From assembly GCA_964030785.1 (NCBI GenBank), contig OZ034972.1, positions 20,798,183 to 20,862,182 of the forward strand: 64,000 nt of DNA. The letters are read 5' to 3'. The position numbers and the translations under genes were made by a program. Positions 40,201 through 47,954 of the stretch are shown in pieces. Positions within the stretch are counted from its first letter, which is position 1, and the number at the start of each line of letters is the position of its first letter. The notes beneath the pieces are model-generated. The model saw nothing but the letters and a program-made list of their open reading frames with translations, had not been told where the DNA came from and did no database searches. Source of the stretch: Siderastrea siderea (Eukaryota; Cnidaria; Anthozoa; Scleractinia; Rhizangiidae).

Positions 40201-40852
40201 TATTTGGCGGACAGTGGCTGTTTTAGGCTCAGTCTCCAGCCGTGAGTGTCTCGATGCGTCCGCGATTCTCGCCACCTTCACGGCTGGGCGCACGGGTTTG
40301 GTTGCATGTACGTGACGTCATTACAATTTTAATAATTATGCAGACAATCCACACGTCATTTGCTTAAATTTTATGTTGTTTTTATCGTCTTGAAAAAAAG
40401 CGAAATGTGAAAAGTATGCCTGAAACGTCCTCCTAAAAGTGTGAAATTTCAAGAGAAAGACGAAATCCCGCTAAATTATGTCGCGCATTCTGCCCCGCAA
40501 ATTTCAGGGGGCTTGTCTCTGATTGGTCAGTCTAAACAATAACCAAACCCGTGCGCCCAGCCGTGAAGGTGGCGAGAATCGCGGGCGCATCGAGACACTC
40601 ACGGCTGGAGACTGAGCTTATGGCTGTTTTGGCTGTTTCATGATTGAAAGGGTAAGAAGAGGAGACTTTCCCATTTTAATTAATGTTGGTTTGTCTATTA
40701 TTTTAGTTTACAAAACAAGCGCTCGCCGGGGCGTCCTTTCCACGACTGGCCACTCAACAAATTACGTCCTCTCTGTTAACCTGCCGTCCAACAGACCTGA
40801 GAATCACTGGGTAGTGCGAGGAGTCGCCATGCTGTGTCAACTGGACGACTAA
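335..40852 (+). CDS. Axonemal dynein heavy chain, DNAH3/7/12 type (3' part, 38 exons)
   Basis: This is the motor part of an inner-arm axonemal dynein, which drives ciliary beating by ATP-dependent microtubule sliding. Exons: 335-535, 1119-1274, 1668-1763, 2978-3082, 3297-3430, 3559-3676, 3772-3825, 4946-5032, 5121-5171, 5511-5576, 6009-6227, 7427-7531, 7971-8075, 8556-8629, 9154-9240, 10927-11098, 18284-18409, 18500-18677, 19374-19450, 19821-19907, 20175-20265, 20817-20929, 21706-21843, 30705-30802, 31925-32027, 32584-32643, 32826-32918, 33101-33199, 33638-33699, 34135-34195, 34701-34760, 35301-35393, 35724-35796, 36807-36907, 37307-37369, 38702-38749, 39929-39989, 40707-40852. All joins are GT-AG and keep frame, giving about 1286 codons ending TAA. 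The 5' part lies before the window. Similarity is to the DNAH3/7/12 single-headed clade; which member cannot be settled by eye. No internal stop is seen. Introns without a separate entry show nothing recognisable. Confidence 0.93.
2517..2834. mobile_element. MITE with ~65-bp TIRs and TTAA target duplication
   Basis: The outer ~65 bp (about 2517-2585 and 2765-2834) are near-perfect inverted copies containing GGTCACTCCAGAAACGGTG. TTAA flanks both ends (2513-2516 and 2835-2838), as for piggyBac-type insertions. The interior has no long ORF. It lies in the intron before dynein exon 4. Confidence 0.75.
2978..7531 (+). CDS. Dynein exons 4-12: AAA5 region
   Basis: Nine exons encode the fifth AAA+ module. 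Landmarks are [16 protein letters not shown] (exon 4), [16 protein letters not shown] (exon 6), [16 protein letters not shown] (exon 8), [18 protein letters not shown] (exon 10) and the long exon 11 with [14 protein letters not shown] and the [13 protein letters not shown] block. AAA5 of dyneins does not hydrolyse ATP and serves structurally. Exon 11 ends at 6227, and translation past that point runs into the intron with the large tetranucleotide array. Confidence 0.92.
3930..4715. repeat. Minisatellite, ~43-bp unit, about 17-18 copies
   Basis: Diverged tandem copies of a unit built around TTGTTTCTCGGCTAATGCG followed by ATTGTTGAGGATTAGACTTA fill most of the intron between dynein exons 7 and 8. 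Units differ by point changes and small indels. Confidence 0.85.
5645..5765 (+). repeat. Degraded fragment related to the 38.8-kb SINE
   Basis: The stretch GCTATGGACTAGCATCC with neighbouring sequence matches the 3' half of the tRNA-derived SINE at 38832-39123. No A or B box is retained, so this is a truncated relic in a dynein intron. Confidence 0.45.
6423..7212. repeat. Very long tetranucleotide microsatellite (AACT)n-(AACG)~150-(AACT)n
   Basis: A short (AACT) run at 6423-6440 is followed by about 600 bp of pure AACG repeat (6441-7040). A short (AACT) stretch follows, then a 93-bp inserted element (7051-7143), then further (AACT) to 7212. It lies in the intron between dynein exons 11 and 12. 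The AACG block is perfectly homogeneous as printed, which implies recent expansion or assembly smoothing. Confidence 0.95.
7051..7143. mobile_element. Short TIR element (MITE) inside the microsatellite
   Basis: A 93-bp segment has 15-bp ends TAGAGCGCTTTTCAA and TTGAAAACCGCTCTA, inverted copies with one mismatch, starting and ending in TA. The ends resemble a TA-targeting MITE family common in corals, from my recognition of the family. The core is too short to code and looks like an internally deleted copy. Confidence 0.7.
7971..11098 (+). CDS. Dynein exons 13-16: AAA5-AAA6 connection and start of AAA6
   Basis: Exon 13 carries [17 protein letters not shown], exons 14-15 carry [18 protein letters not shown], and exon 16 carries [17 protein letters not shown] followed by [16 protein letters not shown]. 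All are strong family signatures. Exon 14 ends in phase 2 and exon 15 is 87 nt with split codons at both ends, but the frame is restored throughout. Exon 16 is followed by a 7.2-kb intron containing two GPCR genes. Confidence 0.92.
9551..9692. repeat. Foldback / long hairpin of ~142 bp
   Basis: Two ~70-bp arms are nearly perfect reverse complements with almost no loop. The left arm starts TGTTATTCACCGGCCTGGAG and the right arm ends with its complement at 9692. The centre is GC-rich (AAGGCCGCAGGCC). An ORF across it is an artefact of the palindrome. Confidence 0.85.
12288..13166 (-). CDS. Class A (rhodopsin-like) GPCR, single exon, nested in dynein intron
   Basis: The 292-residue seven-TM receptor has TM1 GNAVVLW, TM2 LSAADFLVG with Asp2.50, a TM3 end [10 protein letters not shown] (DRF in place of DRY), TM6 TWMPC and TM7 [13 protein letters not shown] (NPxxY). 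It has a short third intracellular loop and a short C-tail. The intronless layout and amine/peptide-receptor-like motifs fit the expanded cnidarian class A receptors; the ligand cannot be inferred. It starts at an ATG with an N-terminal N-glycosylation sequon (NDT). It is transcribed against dynein, inside intron 16. Its paralogue at 14934 lies head-to-head. Confidence 0.93.
   Translation of the reverse strand: MNDTCFDELLSKAEAIFLSVWLSFSGLAAVAGNAVVLWLFYKHETLRTISNRFIASLSAADFLVGLVISPVWIAVRCLMQPTEAALAHVLDTLWIHTTAATTFNLCCVSVDRFIAIRFPFRYQVILTKKVCHSLIIFAWFTSLLLPLPPIFVGVEKLWLSVSVLTFLLPITVVTFCYFWIFKAARKQIERIKSEIVNEQYGVCRAKQNYKALKTVGLVLGVFIVTWMPCLVVSILHQFVAKDQCLDYKYYISVWPWIEAIAFTSSSINPLIYCFRNSEFREVLHRRFHWFPS
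13871..14254. other. Centre of the GPCR palindrome, with poly-C tract
   Basis: This spacer separates the inverted arms and the two divergent GPCR start regions. It includes a poly-C run near 13951-13967. Another poly-C run lies at about 11871-11887 in arm A. No gene is seen. Confidence 0.6.
14934..15857 (+). CDS. Class A GPCR paralogue, Asp2.50 lost and C-tail frameshifted
   Basis: This 307-residue paralogue of the 12288-13166 receptor is very similar through all seven TMs ([28 protein letters not shown]). Two differences stand out. TM2 reads LSAAYFLVG, so the sodium-site Asp2.50 is Tyr through one G-to-T change. After TM7, near 15781, one T of a TTTT run present in the paralogue is missing, which shifts frame and gives an unrelated, longer tail. 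A TATA-like GGTATAAAAACACC lies at 14801-14814; the paralogue has GAAATAAAAACACC there. This may be a degenerating copy or a receptor with altered activity; all other TMs are intact. Confidence 0.88.
   Translation: MDDICFVEQMSRGAAIFLSVWLSLTCLVAVAGNTVVLWLFCTHETLRTISNRFIASLSAAYFLVGLVISPVWIAVRCYVQPPETHAMANVLDMLWIHTTAATTFNLCCVTVDRFIAIRFPFRYQLILTKKICHSLIIFGWLTSLLLPLPLIFLDVEKLWLSLSVLTFLVPTTVVTFCYFWIFKAARKQIKRITFETSNEHNTARRTKQNYKALKTVGLVLGVFIVTWMPCLVVSILHQFTAKDLCLDKKYYISVWPWIEAIAFTSSSINPWIYCFRNSEFREVCTAGFIGFHREYLETAFFGSRIRY
16165..16394. mobile_element. Short TIR element in the GPCR-2 3' flank
   Basis: The ends, around GCGTTTCTCGAAAGCCCCGG and its diverged inverse GGGGTTTTCCACGAAACGCG, form imperfect terminal inverted repeats of ~40 bp around a ~150-bp AT-rich core. 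It appears absent from the matching part of the other palindrome arm, which fits an insertion. Target duplication is unclear. Confidence 0.5.
18284..21843 (+). CDS. Dynein exons 17-23: AAA6
   Basis: These exons encode the sixth AAA+ module: [11 protein letters not shown] (17), [16 protein letters not shown] (18), [13 protein letters not shown] (19), [15 protein letters not shown] (20), [18 protein letters not shown] (21), [17 protein letters not shown] (22) and [17 protein letters not shown] (23). The VLQNCHLA and SPGADP blocks are near-invariant in dynein AAA6. Exon 23 is followed by an 8.9-kb intron with the second GPCR pair. Confidence 0.93.
21285..21515 (+). repeat. Dispersed repeat fragment
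   Basis: The segment contains GACGTTTCGAACGTTAGCCC, a near-inverse GGGCTAACGCTCAAAAGG, and CACCGACACAGCACCACAGT. I recognise it as a frequent interspersed repeat of coral genomes. No coding capacity; it lies in the intron before dynein exon 23. Confidence 0.5.
21950..22200. repeat. ~105-bp minisatellite, about 2.4 copies (upstream array)
   Basis: Diverged units share TACTGCTCA-TAGC-TTTATTTGAA, ATTTCATCCACAGACT and GTTAGAACCA blocks. The same unit recurs at 26510-26890, so the array precedes both copies of the GPCR-bearing duplication. Confidence 0.7.
22253..22934 (-). mobile_element. PIF/Harbinger-like remnant
   Basis: TIRs begin AAAGGCGCCTTAACACGACA on the left and its near-inverse on the right (ending at 22934). 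A minus-strand ORF (22417-22743) contains [19 protein letters not shown], like the N-terminal part of Harbinger nucleases, but no DDE domain follows. The 3-bp target duplication is ambiguous (TAA/TTA). It is a deleted, non-autonomous copy, absent from the second GPCR duplicate. Confidence 0.6.
22973..24544 (-). CDS. Class A GPCR, two exons (tandem copy A)
   Basis: Exon 1 is 24544-24097 (TM1-TM3, donor AAAG|GTAACA) and exon 2 is 23433-22973 (TM4-TM7, acceptor CCACAG). The join is in phase and gives about 302 residues. Motifs: TM1 [11 protein letters not shown]2 [10 protein letters not shown] with Asp2.50, TM3 end [13 protein letters not shown]5 [15 protein letters not shown]7 [14 protein letters not shown]6 lacks the usual CWxP. 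Sequons NST and NDT lie in the N-terminus. A consensus acceptor (CTTACAG) sits 2 nt before the ATG, suggesting a spliced 5' UTR exon. The ligand is unknown. It is antisense to dynein within intron 23. Confidence 0.88.
26510..26890. repeat. ~105-bp minisatellite, about 3.6 copies (downstream array)
   Basis: Three full units and one partial unit of CAGTAGCTTTCATTTGAATG... ending ...GTACCACAGGAAAGTACTGC. It is the same family as 21950-22200 and lies between the two GPCR copies. Confidence 0.85.
27121..28678 (-). CDS. Class A GPCR, two exons (tandem copy B)
   Basis: Exon 1 is 28678-28231 (448 nt, same length as copy A) and exon 2 is 27578-27121, giving about 301 residues. Motifs match copy [56 protein letters not shown]. 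Splice sites and the pre-ATG acceptor (CTTACAG) are conserved. Copies differ by scattered substitutions and a few indels with frame kept, so both look functional. A species-specific receptor duplication is likely; the ligand is unknown. Confidence 0.88.
30705..40852 (+). CDS. Dynein exons 24-38: C-terminal domain and stop
   Basis: Fifteen short exons encode the C-terminal domain. Landmarks are [17 protein letters not shown] (24), [14 protein letters not shown] (26), [18 protein letters not shown] (27), [18 protein letters not shown] (29), [16 protein letters not shown] (32), [15 protein letters not shown] (33), [19 protein letters not shown] (34), [14 protein letters not shown] (35), and in the last exon [20 protein letters not shown] with [10 protein letters not shown] before TAA. 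The acceptor of exon 35 (37307) abuts a (TTTG)n tract that supplies its polypyrimidine stretch. An AATAAA-like signal lies near 42137, inside a dispersed repeat, so the true polyadenylation site is uncertain. Confidence 0.92.
30960..31260. repeat. Cluster of short GGTAACCCTGG-type palindromic motifs
   Basis: The motif CTGGTAACCCTGG and its complement CCAGGGTTACC or CCAGGGTTAACC recur about a dozen times in both orientations within 300 bp of the intron after dynein exon 24. The units are degenerate, so this is not a clean tandem array. Function unknown. Confidence 0.5.
38818..39137 (+). mobile_element. tRNA-derived SINE with 14-bp target-site duplication
   Basis: The body is 38832-39123. Its head has a pol III A-box-like TGGTTAGCGCC and B-box-like GGTTCGACGCC, followed by an unrelated tail with GGTATAAATGGGTACCGGCG-like sequence. 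The 14-bp direct repeat CCTCAGCACGAAGT flanks it exactly (38818-38831 and 39124-39137), so the insertion is recent and complete. It sits just after dynein exon 36, within the intron. Confidence 0.88.
39155..39300 (-). repeat. Truncated SINE copy, opposite orientation
   Basis: GGGATGCTAGTC and GCCGGTACCCATTTATAAAC are reverse complements of parts of the neighbouring SINE. The head is missing. A poly-C run precedes it. Confidence 0.65.
39398..39815. repeat. Foldback element with ~165-bp inverted arms
   Basis: Left arm 39398-39573 starts ACTAACGAGATTAAGTTCCA. Right arm 39641-39815 is its near-perfect inverse and ends CTTAATCTCGTTAGT. The ~70-bp loop has no ORF. It sits in a dynein intron. Confidence 0.85.
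40226..40617. mobile_element. MITE, ~77-bp TIRs, TTA target duplication
   Basis: The ends GGCTCAGTCTCCAGCCGTGA and its inverse extend about 77 bp each. TTA flanks both sides (40223-40225 and 40618-40620), as for PIF/Harbinger insertions. The core is non-coding. It lies in the last dynein intron. Confidence 0.75.
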
Positions 40853-43800
40853 ATGCAACCGGCGTTTGGGTCGTATATACAATTGCTGGGCCATGGTTAA
40901 ACAGTACTGTGCCACTGCCAGGCCAATACTATTCAGTGTTACCCCTATGCTGTTAAAACATTTCCTGCAGCTCAATACAACACTAGTACAATTAAGTCCA
41001 GCACAAATTCACCATAAATTCAAGCTTAAAATTAGGTCAGCACTAGCCAATATTAGTCCAAGGCTAAGCAATGGTAGTGTAATATAAGGCCAACAATGGT
41101 CAACGTTAGTCTAAGGCTAAAATCCAGCTTGAAAGTAGGTCAGAAGTTAGCCCAGGGCTAAACAATGTTTTTATAGTTTACCTTTGGTTCAATTCTCTTC
41201 TTAGAATTGCTCTATTTGTCTATCTTTTGTAGGGTATTTTTACACTTACACGGGACATTTTCGAATTATGTTGAGATGCATCAAGGAATCAATGAAATGT
41301 TCATCCATTCTGTTCCATCAAATGAGCTACACTCTTACGGAACTGTAGCCTCGCGGATTAAATTGAGGCTACTCCGTCACGTTGTTCGGCACCAGTGTGC
41401 AAACAAACGTGCTAACAAAGAAACTTGGATTTCTTTCCTTCCCAAATTGCCTAAGACGCTGGTATATGGAGAGGTTGCTCTATAAATCGATTTTACAGAA
41501 GTTAAATGGAATTCTCCAAATTCTGCCAAGAAAAAAAGGACAAACACCACTTTACGATATTCAAGAGTTCTTTCATTAGTAAATCGCTTAATGAAATTGT
41601 GCTCTAAACAAACAACAAGGATGAATTTCTTAATTACAAAACAGCTATTTATAATCAAGGACTAATGAAATGATGATACAGTGGAACCACGCTCACCCCG
41701 TTTATACGACTCCCTCGTTTTTAGCGCCTCGAGCAAAAACAAAAGCTTATTCAGTTATTTTCTTATTTAACCTTTTAAGCCCCAATATCAACCTGCATGT
41801 TGTCGCAACTGTTCTCCATATATTTGTTAAGGTACTAATTAGGAGAATTTGCACAAACATCAAGACATTTCCTCTTTGGTGATCACCTTCTTTATTCTCA
41901 TGTCCTGTATGTTTATGAAGCAGTGATATTGTAAGGAGAAATTAGATGCTTGTCACTAGTATTGTTATTGGGTCTTAAAGGGTTAAATAAAAGTCCACTC
42001 CGTGGGGTCGCGTTAACGGGATTCCACTGTAATAGAATTGCTATTTTACAAACGGTACTTACTAATGACTGTCGGTCTTCACGGCTGATAATTTATTACA
42101 CAAATGCATGTATATATTTATATGATTCAAATTATGAATAAACAAATTATTTCTAAGTGACATTTACTCATATTGTAGGATAGTTCTAGAAAGAATAACC
42201 TTGTAATTAACACCTCTATTCCACCGCTAATCTGTGTGATCTCTTTGTTAGGGCACAATAATTACCAGTCATTAAGTCTTGACTGCGGACATTCTCGGTT
42301 TTAGACTATTGTTAACGCGGAAAACGCAAAATTAGTAGGAAACTCCAGGACGCGCTCGCCCCGTGCAAACCTCGCTTACAAGACAAAACCTGCCAGTCAT
42401 CTTTAAAATAACGAGAAAGCGTAGAAATGTGCGTTGTATACGCCCACACGAAAAGGTTGCCAGTTCACAGTGATTACAACAGTCGACTCTAGATCTTATT
42501 TTCTCTCATTAACTGTTAATACTACTTACACAATATTAATATATATGCAAGTTATAAATAATATTTTTACACTCGATCAAATAAAAATTCGCATCACACC
42601 CGTATAATGGCGTTTTGTGATTAATTCATTTTATCTGATGCTGATGCCGAAAACTTTATCTATATTTACTAGTAAACAGATCACATCTTGCCTGTAATAG
42701 ACAACCATTTTTAGCAGAGAATTATAGAATACTGGAACAAAAATATTTGATGCCTGTAAATTGCTCATTTAATGCTTATAATGGTTACAAAACATCACTA
42801 GAACTCAAATTTGGAAAAACTGAAAGGCGAATGTGGCGTGAAACTGAAGCCAAAGATCTATACAACCTGGTTCATTGATCAACAATTAATTAATTGACGA
42901 AGCAAGGTGACTGATTTTGTTCTCGGTCCTTCTTATTAGCATCATCGTTTGCAAAAGGATAAAATGAGGCAGGAGAGTTGGATTTGGGATCCAAAGGCCA
43001 GTTTCCAGTTTCCGGCCGGAAAACACGAGCAAGCTCGGCTACATAGGTATGTGTTTCTCAGTTGATGGAACTGATACAGTTCCTCTGGAATTTTATTCTG
43101 GTCTGATTTCTGTTCTGTGGTTTTAGTCTGTTGTGGAATACGGTTTCTCTGTCCAAAAATTTTCTTAATTGGACCGAAGGGCTAAGAACAAATTGTTAAA
43201 ATTAACCGAATACCGATACAGCAGCCATGTTGATTTTGTCCCCCTCCCCCCCCCCCCGCAGGCATTCCATAATGCTCATTTTTAAAAATATTTATTTTGT
43301 TATTGTGATAATGGTGCGTTGTCACGACAAAAGAATAAATAAATTTTAGTGAGTATTGTGGGATGTTCAGGAGGCAAGGTCAATATGACTGCTACCAGCC
43401 AAAAAGGTCTGATATTACGTCCGTTACCCGACAAAACACCTCAGAAATAGTAATCCTGATAAGTTTGGAACCACTTTCGAATCAGTGCTCGGTAGAGAGT
43501 ACTCATGGAAAGTTTAGACAAAACATGTCGTTCGTCAATGTTCATTTGTGATGAATTACCTAAATTGTTAGTAAACAAAGCTGGGAAGGCAAGGGGCAGG
43601 GGGGCAACGAGCTCGTACCCCTCCGCGGAGAGGAGACGCAATACTGCGGTGCAAGCTAACGCAACCGCAGCTGCTAAACTCGACCCCAAGTAAAATGTCT
43701 GTTACTTTCTGATTTTATCCTCTGCCCTTGCTAATCAAAAACGCGTCTTCACAACAATACAACTTTTCTTGTCAAAGAGCATAGATGCCTATTATATCTG

Positions 43801-45440
43801 AGTGAACTCGTAATACGTTGTGCAAGGTAGAACGCGTCAAAAATTGCATTCAGATGATTTGTTTAAGTTAACGAGGAGAGAGCCCACATAGTGCCTTGCA
43901 GAAACGGACCTGCCATAAGGATTCGTCTTTCCGGCGTTGTATTCGCGGTTAGACGATAGACAGACCAGTTTTTAACTGGCCTTACTCTAAAAGTAGAAAA
44001 AAAAAGAACAGAACGAATACCACGTACACTACGTTGCCCAGTATCCGACCTTTTCAGTTTGAAAAGGCTCTATCTCCCCTTACTCGGGAGAAAGAGTTCT
44101 GAAATTTGGCCCTGACACAGCAAATTTAGTCGGCAAATATAACGTGAAAATGTTGACGTTTTCAGTTTAGTATCCGTTGCACAATTTAATTTTTTGGAAA
44201 CCTCATACGTTGCCTAGCCGATCCGTACACTGGACCCAGTATCCGACCATGGCAATAAGTGTGTTCAGCCATAGAACATTTCAAAACCTATGCGACATGT
44301 ACTTATCTTACAAGATTGCTCAATTAGTTAGGTGTTCGAATCGGGAATAGAATTGAATTTGTAGGGTCTTACAACTGATTCAAGCGTCATGATAAACAGA
44401 TGTTGCTTTTAATGTCGTCACCATATCGAACTCTGTTCCCATACAGATGACCATTTGCGCAGATTCAACCATATCAGCCAAAGAAACGTTAAGATAATTT
44501 TTTTAAAGCTAAGCAAAAGTCATTTAGATAGGAAAAAGTAAGTTCCTAGTGTAAATTGAGTGACTAAAGGGATAATCAGTGGTTTCAAGGATTTCGATAC
44601 AGTAAATTCCACAAATTGAACAAGAACCGAAAGGTCACGCAATGCAAGAAACATGTAGAATAACATATTTTCAAACAACACGGAAATAGCATGCAGTAAG
44701 GCTGACTCATGGCGAATAAATGTGACTAACTATCTCATCTCCATTATGAACTGATTTTCGTCTGTAAATACCTTAAGTTTCGGTGCTATGCTTATTTTAA
44801 GCATCTTATCCTCGGTCGGGACTCAAACCCGAACAGGTAGTAAACCGCAGGATATCACTAGGAGAAACGCGAACTTCTCAGTCGTAAGACCTTCAGCAAA
44901 TTCTTACAAATCTCAATAATTTTACCGTCAACTGACTGCACCAATTTAACGATGATTTCGAAAACGGTGGGGATTTTAGCATCAGAACATCCTTTAAGGA
45001 GGAAAAGAAGTTTAGCCTTCCACATACATGTACCTTGTAAACAAATCCGAAGGCGTAGTGTTCAAACCCGAAACAGGATTTTAGCGGTGCTCGGTATGCG
45101 GTTTTCTTTTCCATTGGGAATTTTCAACTTTTTTTGTTATTTCTACAGAGGAAAGCAAATTGTTCGAAATTTGAATGATTTTGAAGTGCTCCGAATTGTC
45201 CGACGTGACGCGGATCAAATTTCCGTGACCTTATGTTAAACGTGACTTTCCTACCTGGTACACACGGAAATGGTTTGCCTCGAATAATAACTAAAGCCAC
45301 TTTTTAACAAACGTTTTTGTGCTAGCCATTTTAATAACAGTTTTGAGATCAGTTGAAGTACCGAAATTAATTTTGTATAAAACTTACAAAATAATTTTGG
45401 ACATCAACAAAAAACTGGTCGCCGGATACTGGGCACCCTC
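40853..45440. other. Intergenic region after dynein; no gene recognised
   Basis: This is AT-rich DNA with short unconvincing ORFs. The only structured part I see is a dispersed repeat at about 41985-42170, which recurs at 46312-46540 with TTACAAACGGTACTTACT and ATGTATATATTTATATGATT in common. Confidence 0.6.
41985..42170 (+). repeat. Dispersed repeat, copy 1
   Basis: About 190 bp, similar to 46312-46540. It contains ACTGTCGGTCTTC and an AT-rich end with an AATAAA-like signal. No ORF. Confidence 0.7.
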
Positions 45441-45449
45441 GCTCGAAAC

Positions 45450-45834
45450 TTAGGGTGCATTCTTTTGGGACTATTCTGGCTATTCTTATTCCGGTTTAGG
45501 AATAACAGAATACGCAGAATTTCAATTTCGAAAAGAACGCTCCTTCTGAAAACGGAATACCCATGGCAGAGGTGACCTGAGAACCACTATTTCTGCACAC
45601 GCGCGGGCGGCCGCGTAGGCTGATTTCCCGCCAAAAATTTCCCAAAAGAACACGTATTCTGTCTTTTCCGAGTAAACCGTATTCCTTTCATTCCTTTCAT
45701 TCTGCTATCGGGAGCAGAATGAACGGAATGATATTCCGTTCATTCCGAAAACGGAATCGCCCCCAAAAGAATACAGATACCGTCTATTCCGAGTATTCCT
45801 ATTCCGGAATAGTCCCAAAAGAACGCGCTCTTAG
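45450..45834. mobile_element. TIR element (hAT-like MITE?)
   Basis: The ends TTAGGGTGCATTCTTTTGGG and inverse CCCAAAAGAACGCGCTCTTA are imperfect TIRs of ~28 bp around a ~330-bp core rich in GGAATA/TATTCC repeats. No clear 8-bp target duplication and no transposase. Confidence 0.55.
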
Positions 45835-45964
45835 TGAAAACTGAAATTATGAATATATGAAATTCATATATTTGAACTGCGGAATGAAGAAATCAATGTA
45901 AAGAAGATCCTCGCAGTTATTAACGCAACTTATGCAGTTGCGAAAAGAAAGCCTGAAAAAATCA

Positions 45965-46035
45965 GGCTTGCCGGGATTCGAACCCTGACTTCTGCGATAC
46001 CGGTGCAGCGCTCTAACCAATTGAGCTAACAAGCC
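45965..46035 (-). tRNA. tRNA-like pseudogene, copy 1 (anticodon-position GGT)
   Basis: The 71-nt reverse strand folds roughly as a tRNA: acceptor GGCTTGT/GCAAGCC, D arm GCTC..GAGC, T loop TTCGAAT. The anticodon stem has an A-C mismatch, position 33 is C rather than U, and the T stem has a mismatch. It sits in a 193-bp unit repeated at 46090-46282, so it is more likely a tRNA-derived SINE head than a working tRNA. Confidence 0.55.
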
Positions 46036-46211
46036 AACTGGGAGCTGGTCATTAAATTGGTTCGTAATATACCCGGGGAAGATGAAGATGAAATTATGAA
46101 TATATGAAATTCATATATTTGAACTGCGGAATGAAGAAATCAATGTAAAGAAGATCCTCGCAGTTATTAACGCAACTTTTGCAGTTGCGAACAGAAAGCC
46201 TGAAAAAATCA

Positions 46212-46282
46212 GGCTTGCCGGGATTCGAACCCTGACCTCTACGATACCGGTGCAACGCTCTAACCAATTGAGCTAACAAGCC
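46212..46282 (-). tRNA. tRNA-like pseudogene, copy 2
   Basis: Second copy of the tRNA-like sequence, offset 247 bp, with a few changes and the same anticodon-loop defects. The shared upstream segment (CTCGCAGTTATTAACGCAAC) matches a common coral SINE type as I recognise it. Confidence 0.55.
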
Positions 46283-46311
46283 GCAAGACGCAAGCTGCAA
46301 GCCGCTCCTAT

Positions 46312-46540
46312 TCCTAGGGTTAAACAGAAGTTCACTCCATGGTCGTGTTAACTGGGATTCCACTGTAATTGAATTGCTGTTTTACAAACGGTACTTACTG
46401 TGACTGTCGGTCTTCATAGCTGATAATTAATTACACAAATGTATGTATATATTTATATGATTCAAATTATAAATAAATAAATTATTAAAGATGTGTTTGT
46501 AAAATATTTCTAAGTGATATTTACTTTTACTAAAAACTGC
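46312..46540 (+). repeat. Dispersed repeat, copy 2
   Basis: Related to 41985-42170, with a longer AT-rich 3' end. The rest of 46541-47316 shows no gene. Confidence 0.7.
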
Positions 46541-47316
46541 ACTAGGTATATTGGATTTCTAGCATTTTGATTGGCTGAACGAAGCTAGGCTATCAGCTCA
46601 TATACCTGCTGCGACCAAATATGGTCAATGAACACTCAACAACAAAGTGAGCTGAAAGTTTTTCCCTCGCGAGCAACCCAGCGAGAAGAATGGACGAGAA
46701 GAATCACTTGGGAGCGAATTTAAATTAAGCAGAAATTCCAACAGCGTCACCAACAAGCATCACCAACAGCGTCGTCTAACACAAGTCAGAATTGTTTGAA
46801 GAAACTGTGCAGAAATAGATATTTAAGCATTAAGCGTTGTGTTTTCAATCGTCACGTCGATCATTGAAATTGAACAAACGGTAAGTTTTATCAGGAAGGC
46901 TTTCCACTTCAAAATGTCAAGGCAAGACATAAAATAAAACACAGTGAAATGGGGCAGGAGCATTTAATAAAAACTATCACACATTCATGGCGAGTCGGTG
47001 CGAAAATCATGAAGCAGTCTAAACAAGTACTAAAAAAATACAGCTTCAAACTACCAAGAAGGAAGGGGCAGATTTTTTTCGGCTTTAACACGCAAAATTG
47101 ACACTGGTTTACCTGCACTCATTGTAGCTCTATGTTCCAGCAGGTCCAAATGCTCAGATAGAAATCGGATGCCATGTAAACGGAGTCGAATCGCTTTTCC
47201 AGTTGTTTGAATGTTGTTTTTACTATTCCATCCGCAACCTCTAAAGCGAGAACAACTGCATTTTGCGCTCTGCGTTTAACAAACTATGATGGTGAATTCT
47301 AATGTTCCTTGCTACA

Positions 47317-47406
47317 CTAATCTTAGTAGTTATAGAGTTGGCGGTTCGAGATCAGTTTTTTTCAAAACTGATCTTGAACAACGCCAACTCTATAACTACT
47401 CTAATC
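47317..47406. mobile_element. Small foldback with 6-bp direct flanks
   Basis: A 76-bp near-perfect hairpin (47325-47400) begins AGTAGTTATAGAGTTGGCG and ends with its complement. CTAATC flanks it on both sides (47317-47322 and 47401-47406). Polintons make 6-bp target duplications, so this may relate to the element to its right, but the hairpin alone does not prove it. Confidence 0.5.
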
Positions 47407-47954
47407 AAATGGTTATCATATTTTGGTTAGGAGCCGAGCAGGCTCGGGAAGTCGTCACGAAGTGACGAGTGAGGCTCCTCCAAGCCTTTGTAGGTAGTCA
47501 TGTACTCTCGCAGAGAGTCATGGCGTAGGGCGCAAAGGCTAATATGGATAACTATATCAAGATGCATTTTTTGAAATCTATATGGTTTTTTTTATCACAT
47601 GGCTAAATCACGTGATCCATTTTTTAAGCATTGGGGAACAAAAGCGGAGCTTTTGTGAGGCAGTGAATTGATCGCTTTGCGATCAAGAGGGGATGTTTCT
47701 TTTTGCGATGCTGGCTCCATCTGATGGCAATCATTTTATGGAAATCTATATGTTTTATCTCATGATGTATCCAACGCATTATTCCTTCACGTGACGCCAC
47801 ACTGCAGGAAGTTTATAATTCTCGGAAAAGCAGGAAGTTTTTCTAAGAAACAAGTCTGGACATGTCTGGTGAAAACAGGAAGTTTATGATGAAATGGGAC
47901 TTTCCCGATGAGTCATCAGATTGTCATGTAATATCAGATGAACTTGTATTTGAA
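47407..47954. other. Non-coding left terminal region with clustered short palindromes
   Basis: Perfect or near-perfect hairpins follow one another: CCGAGCAGGCTCGG (~47434), TCGTCACGAAGTGACGA (~47452), ACTCTCGCAGAGAGT (~47504), AAAAGCGGAGCTTTT (~47640) and TTGATCGCTTTGCGATCAA (~47668). No ORF. Likely the inner part of a Polinton terminal repeat. Confidence 0.5.

Larger units (their letters stand above)
45843..46282 (-). repeat. Tandem pair of 193-bp tRNA-derived SINE units
   Basis: Units 45843-46035 and 46090-46282 are nearly identical and separated by 54 bp. Each ends with the tRNA-like part. ORFs through them are artefacts. Confidence 0.8.

Noticed and set aside
43363..45239. Several 60-95 codon ORFs between dynein and the Polinton
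   Set aside because: No domain, splice or promoter support; length is expected by chance in AT-rich DNA.
45965..46282. Functional tRNA-Thr(GGT) genes
   Set aside because: C at position 33, stem mismatches and embedding in a repeated SINE unit argue against function.
45847..46363. Two similar ORFs with a VRALHRYRR stretch
   Set aside because: They are translations of the tandem tRNA-derived SINE units; the shared peptide is the antisense of the tRNA-like part.
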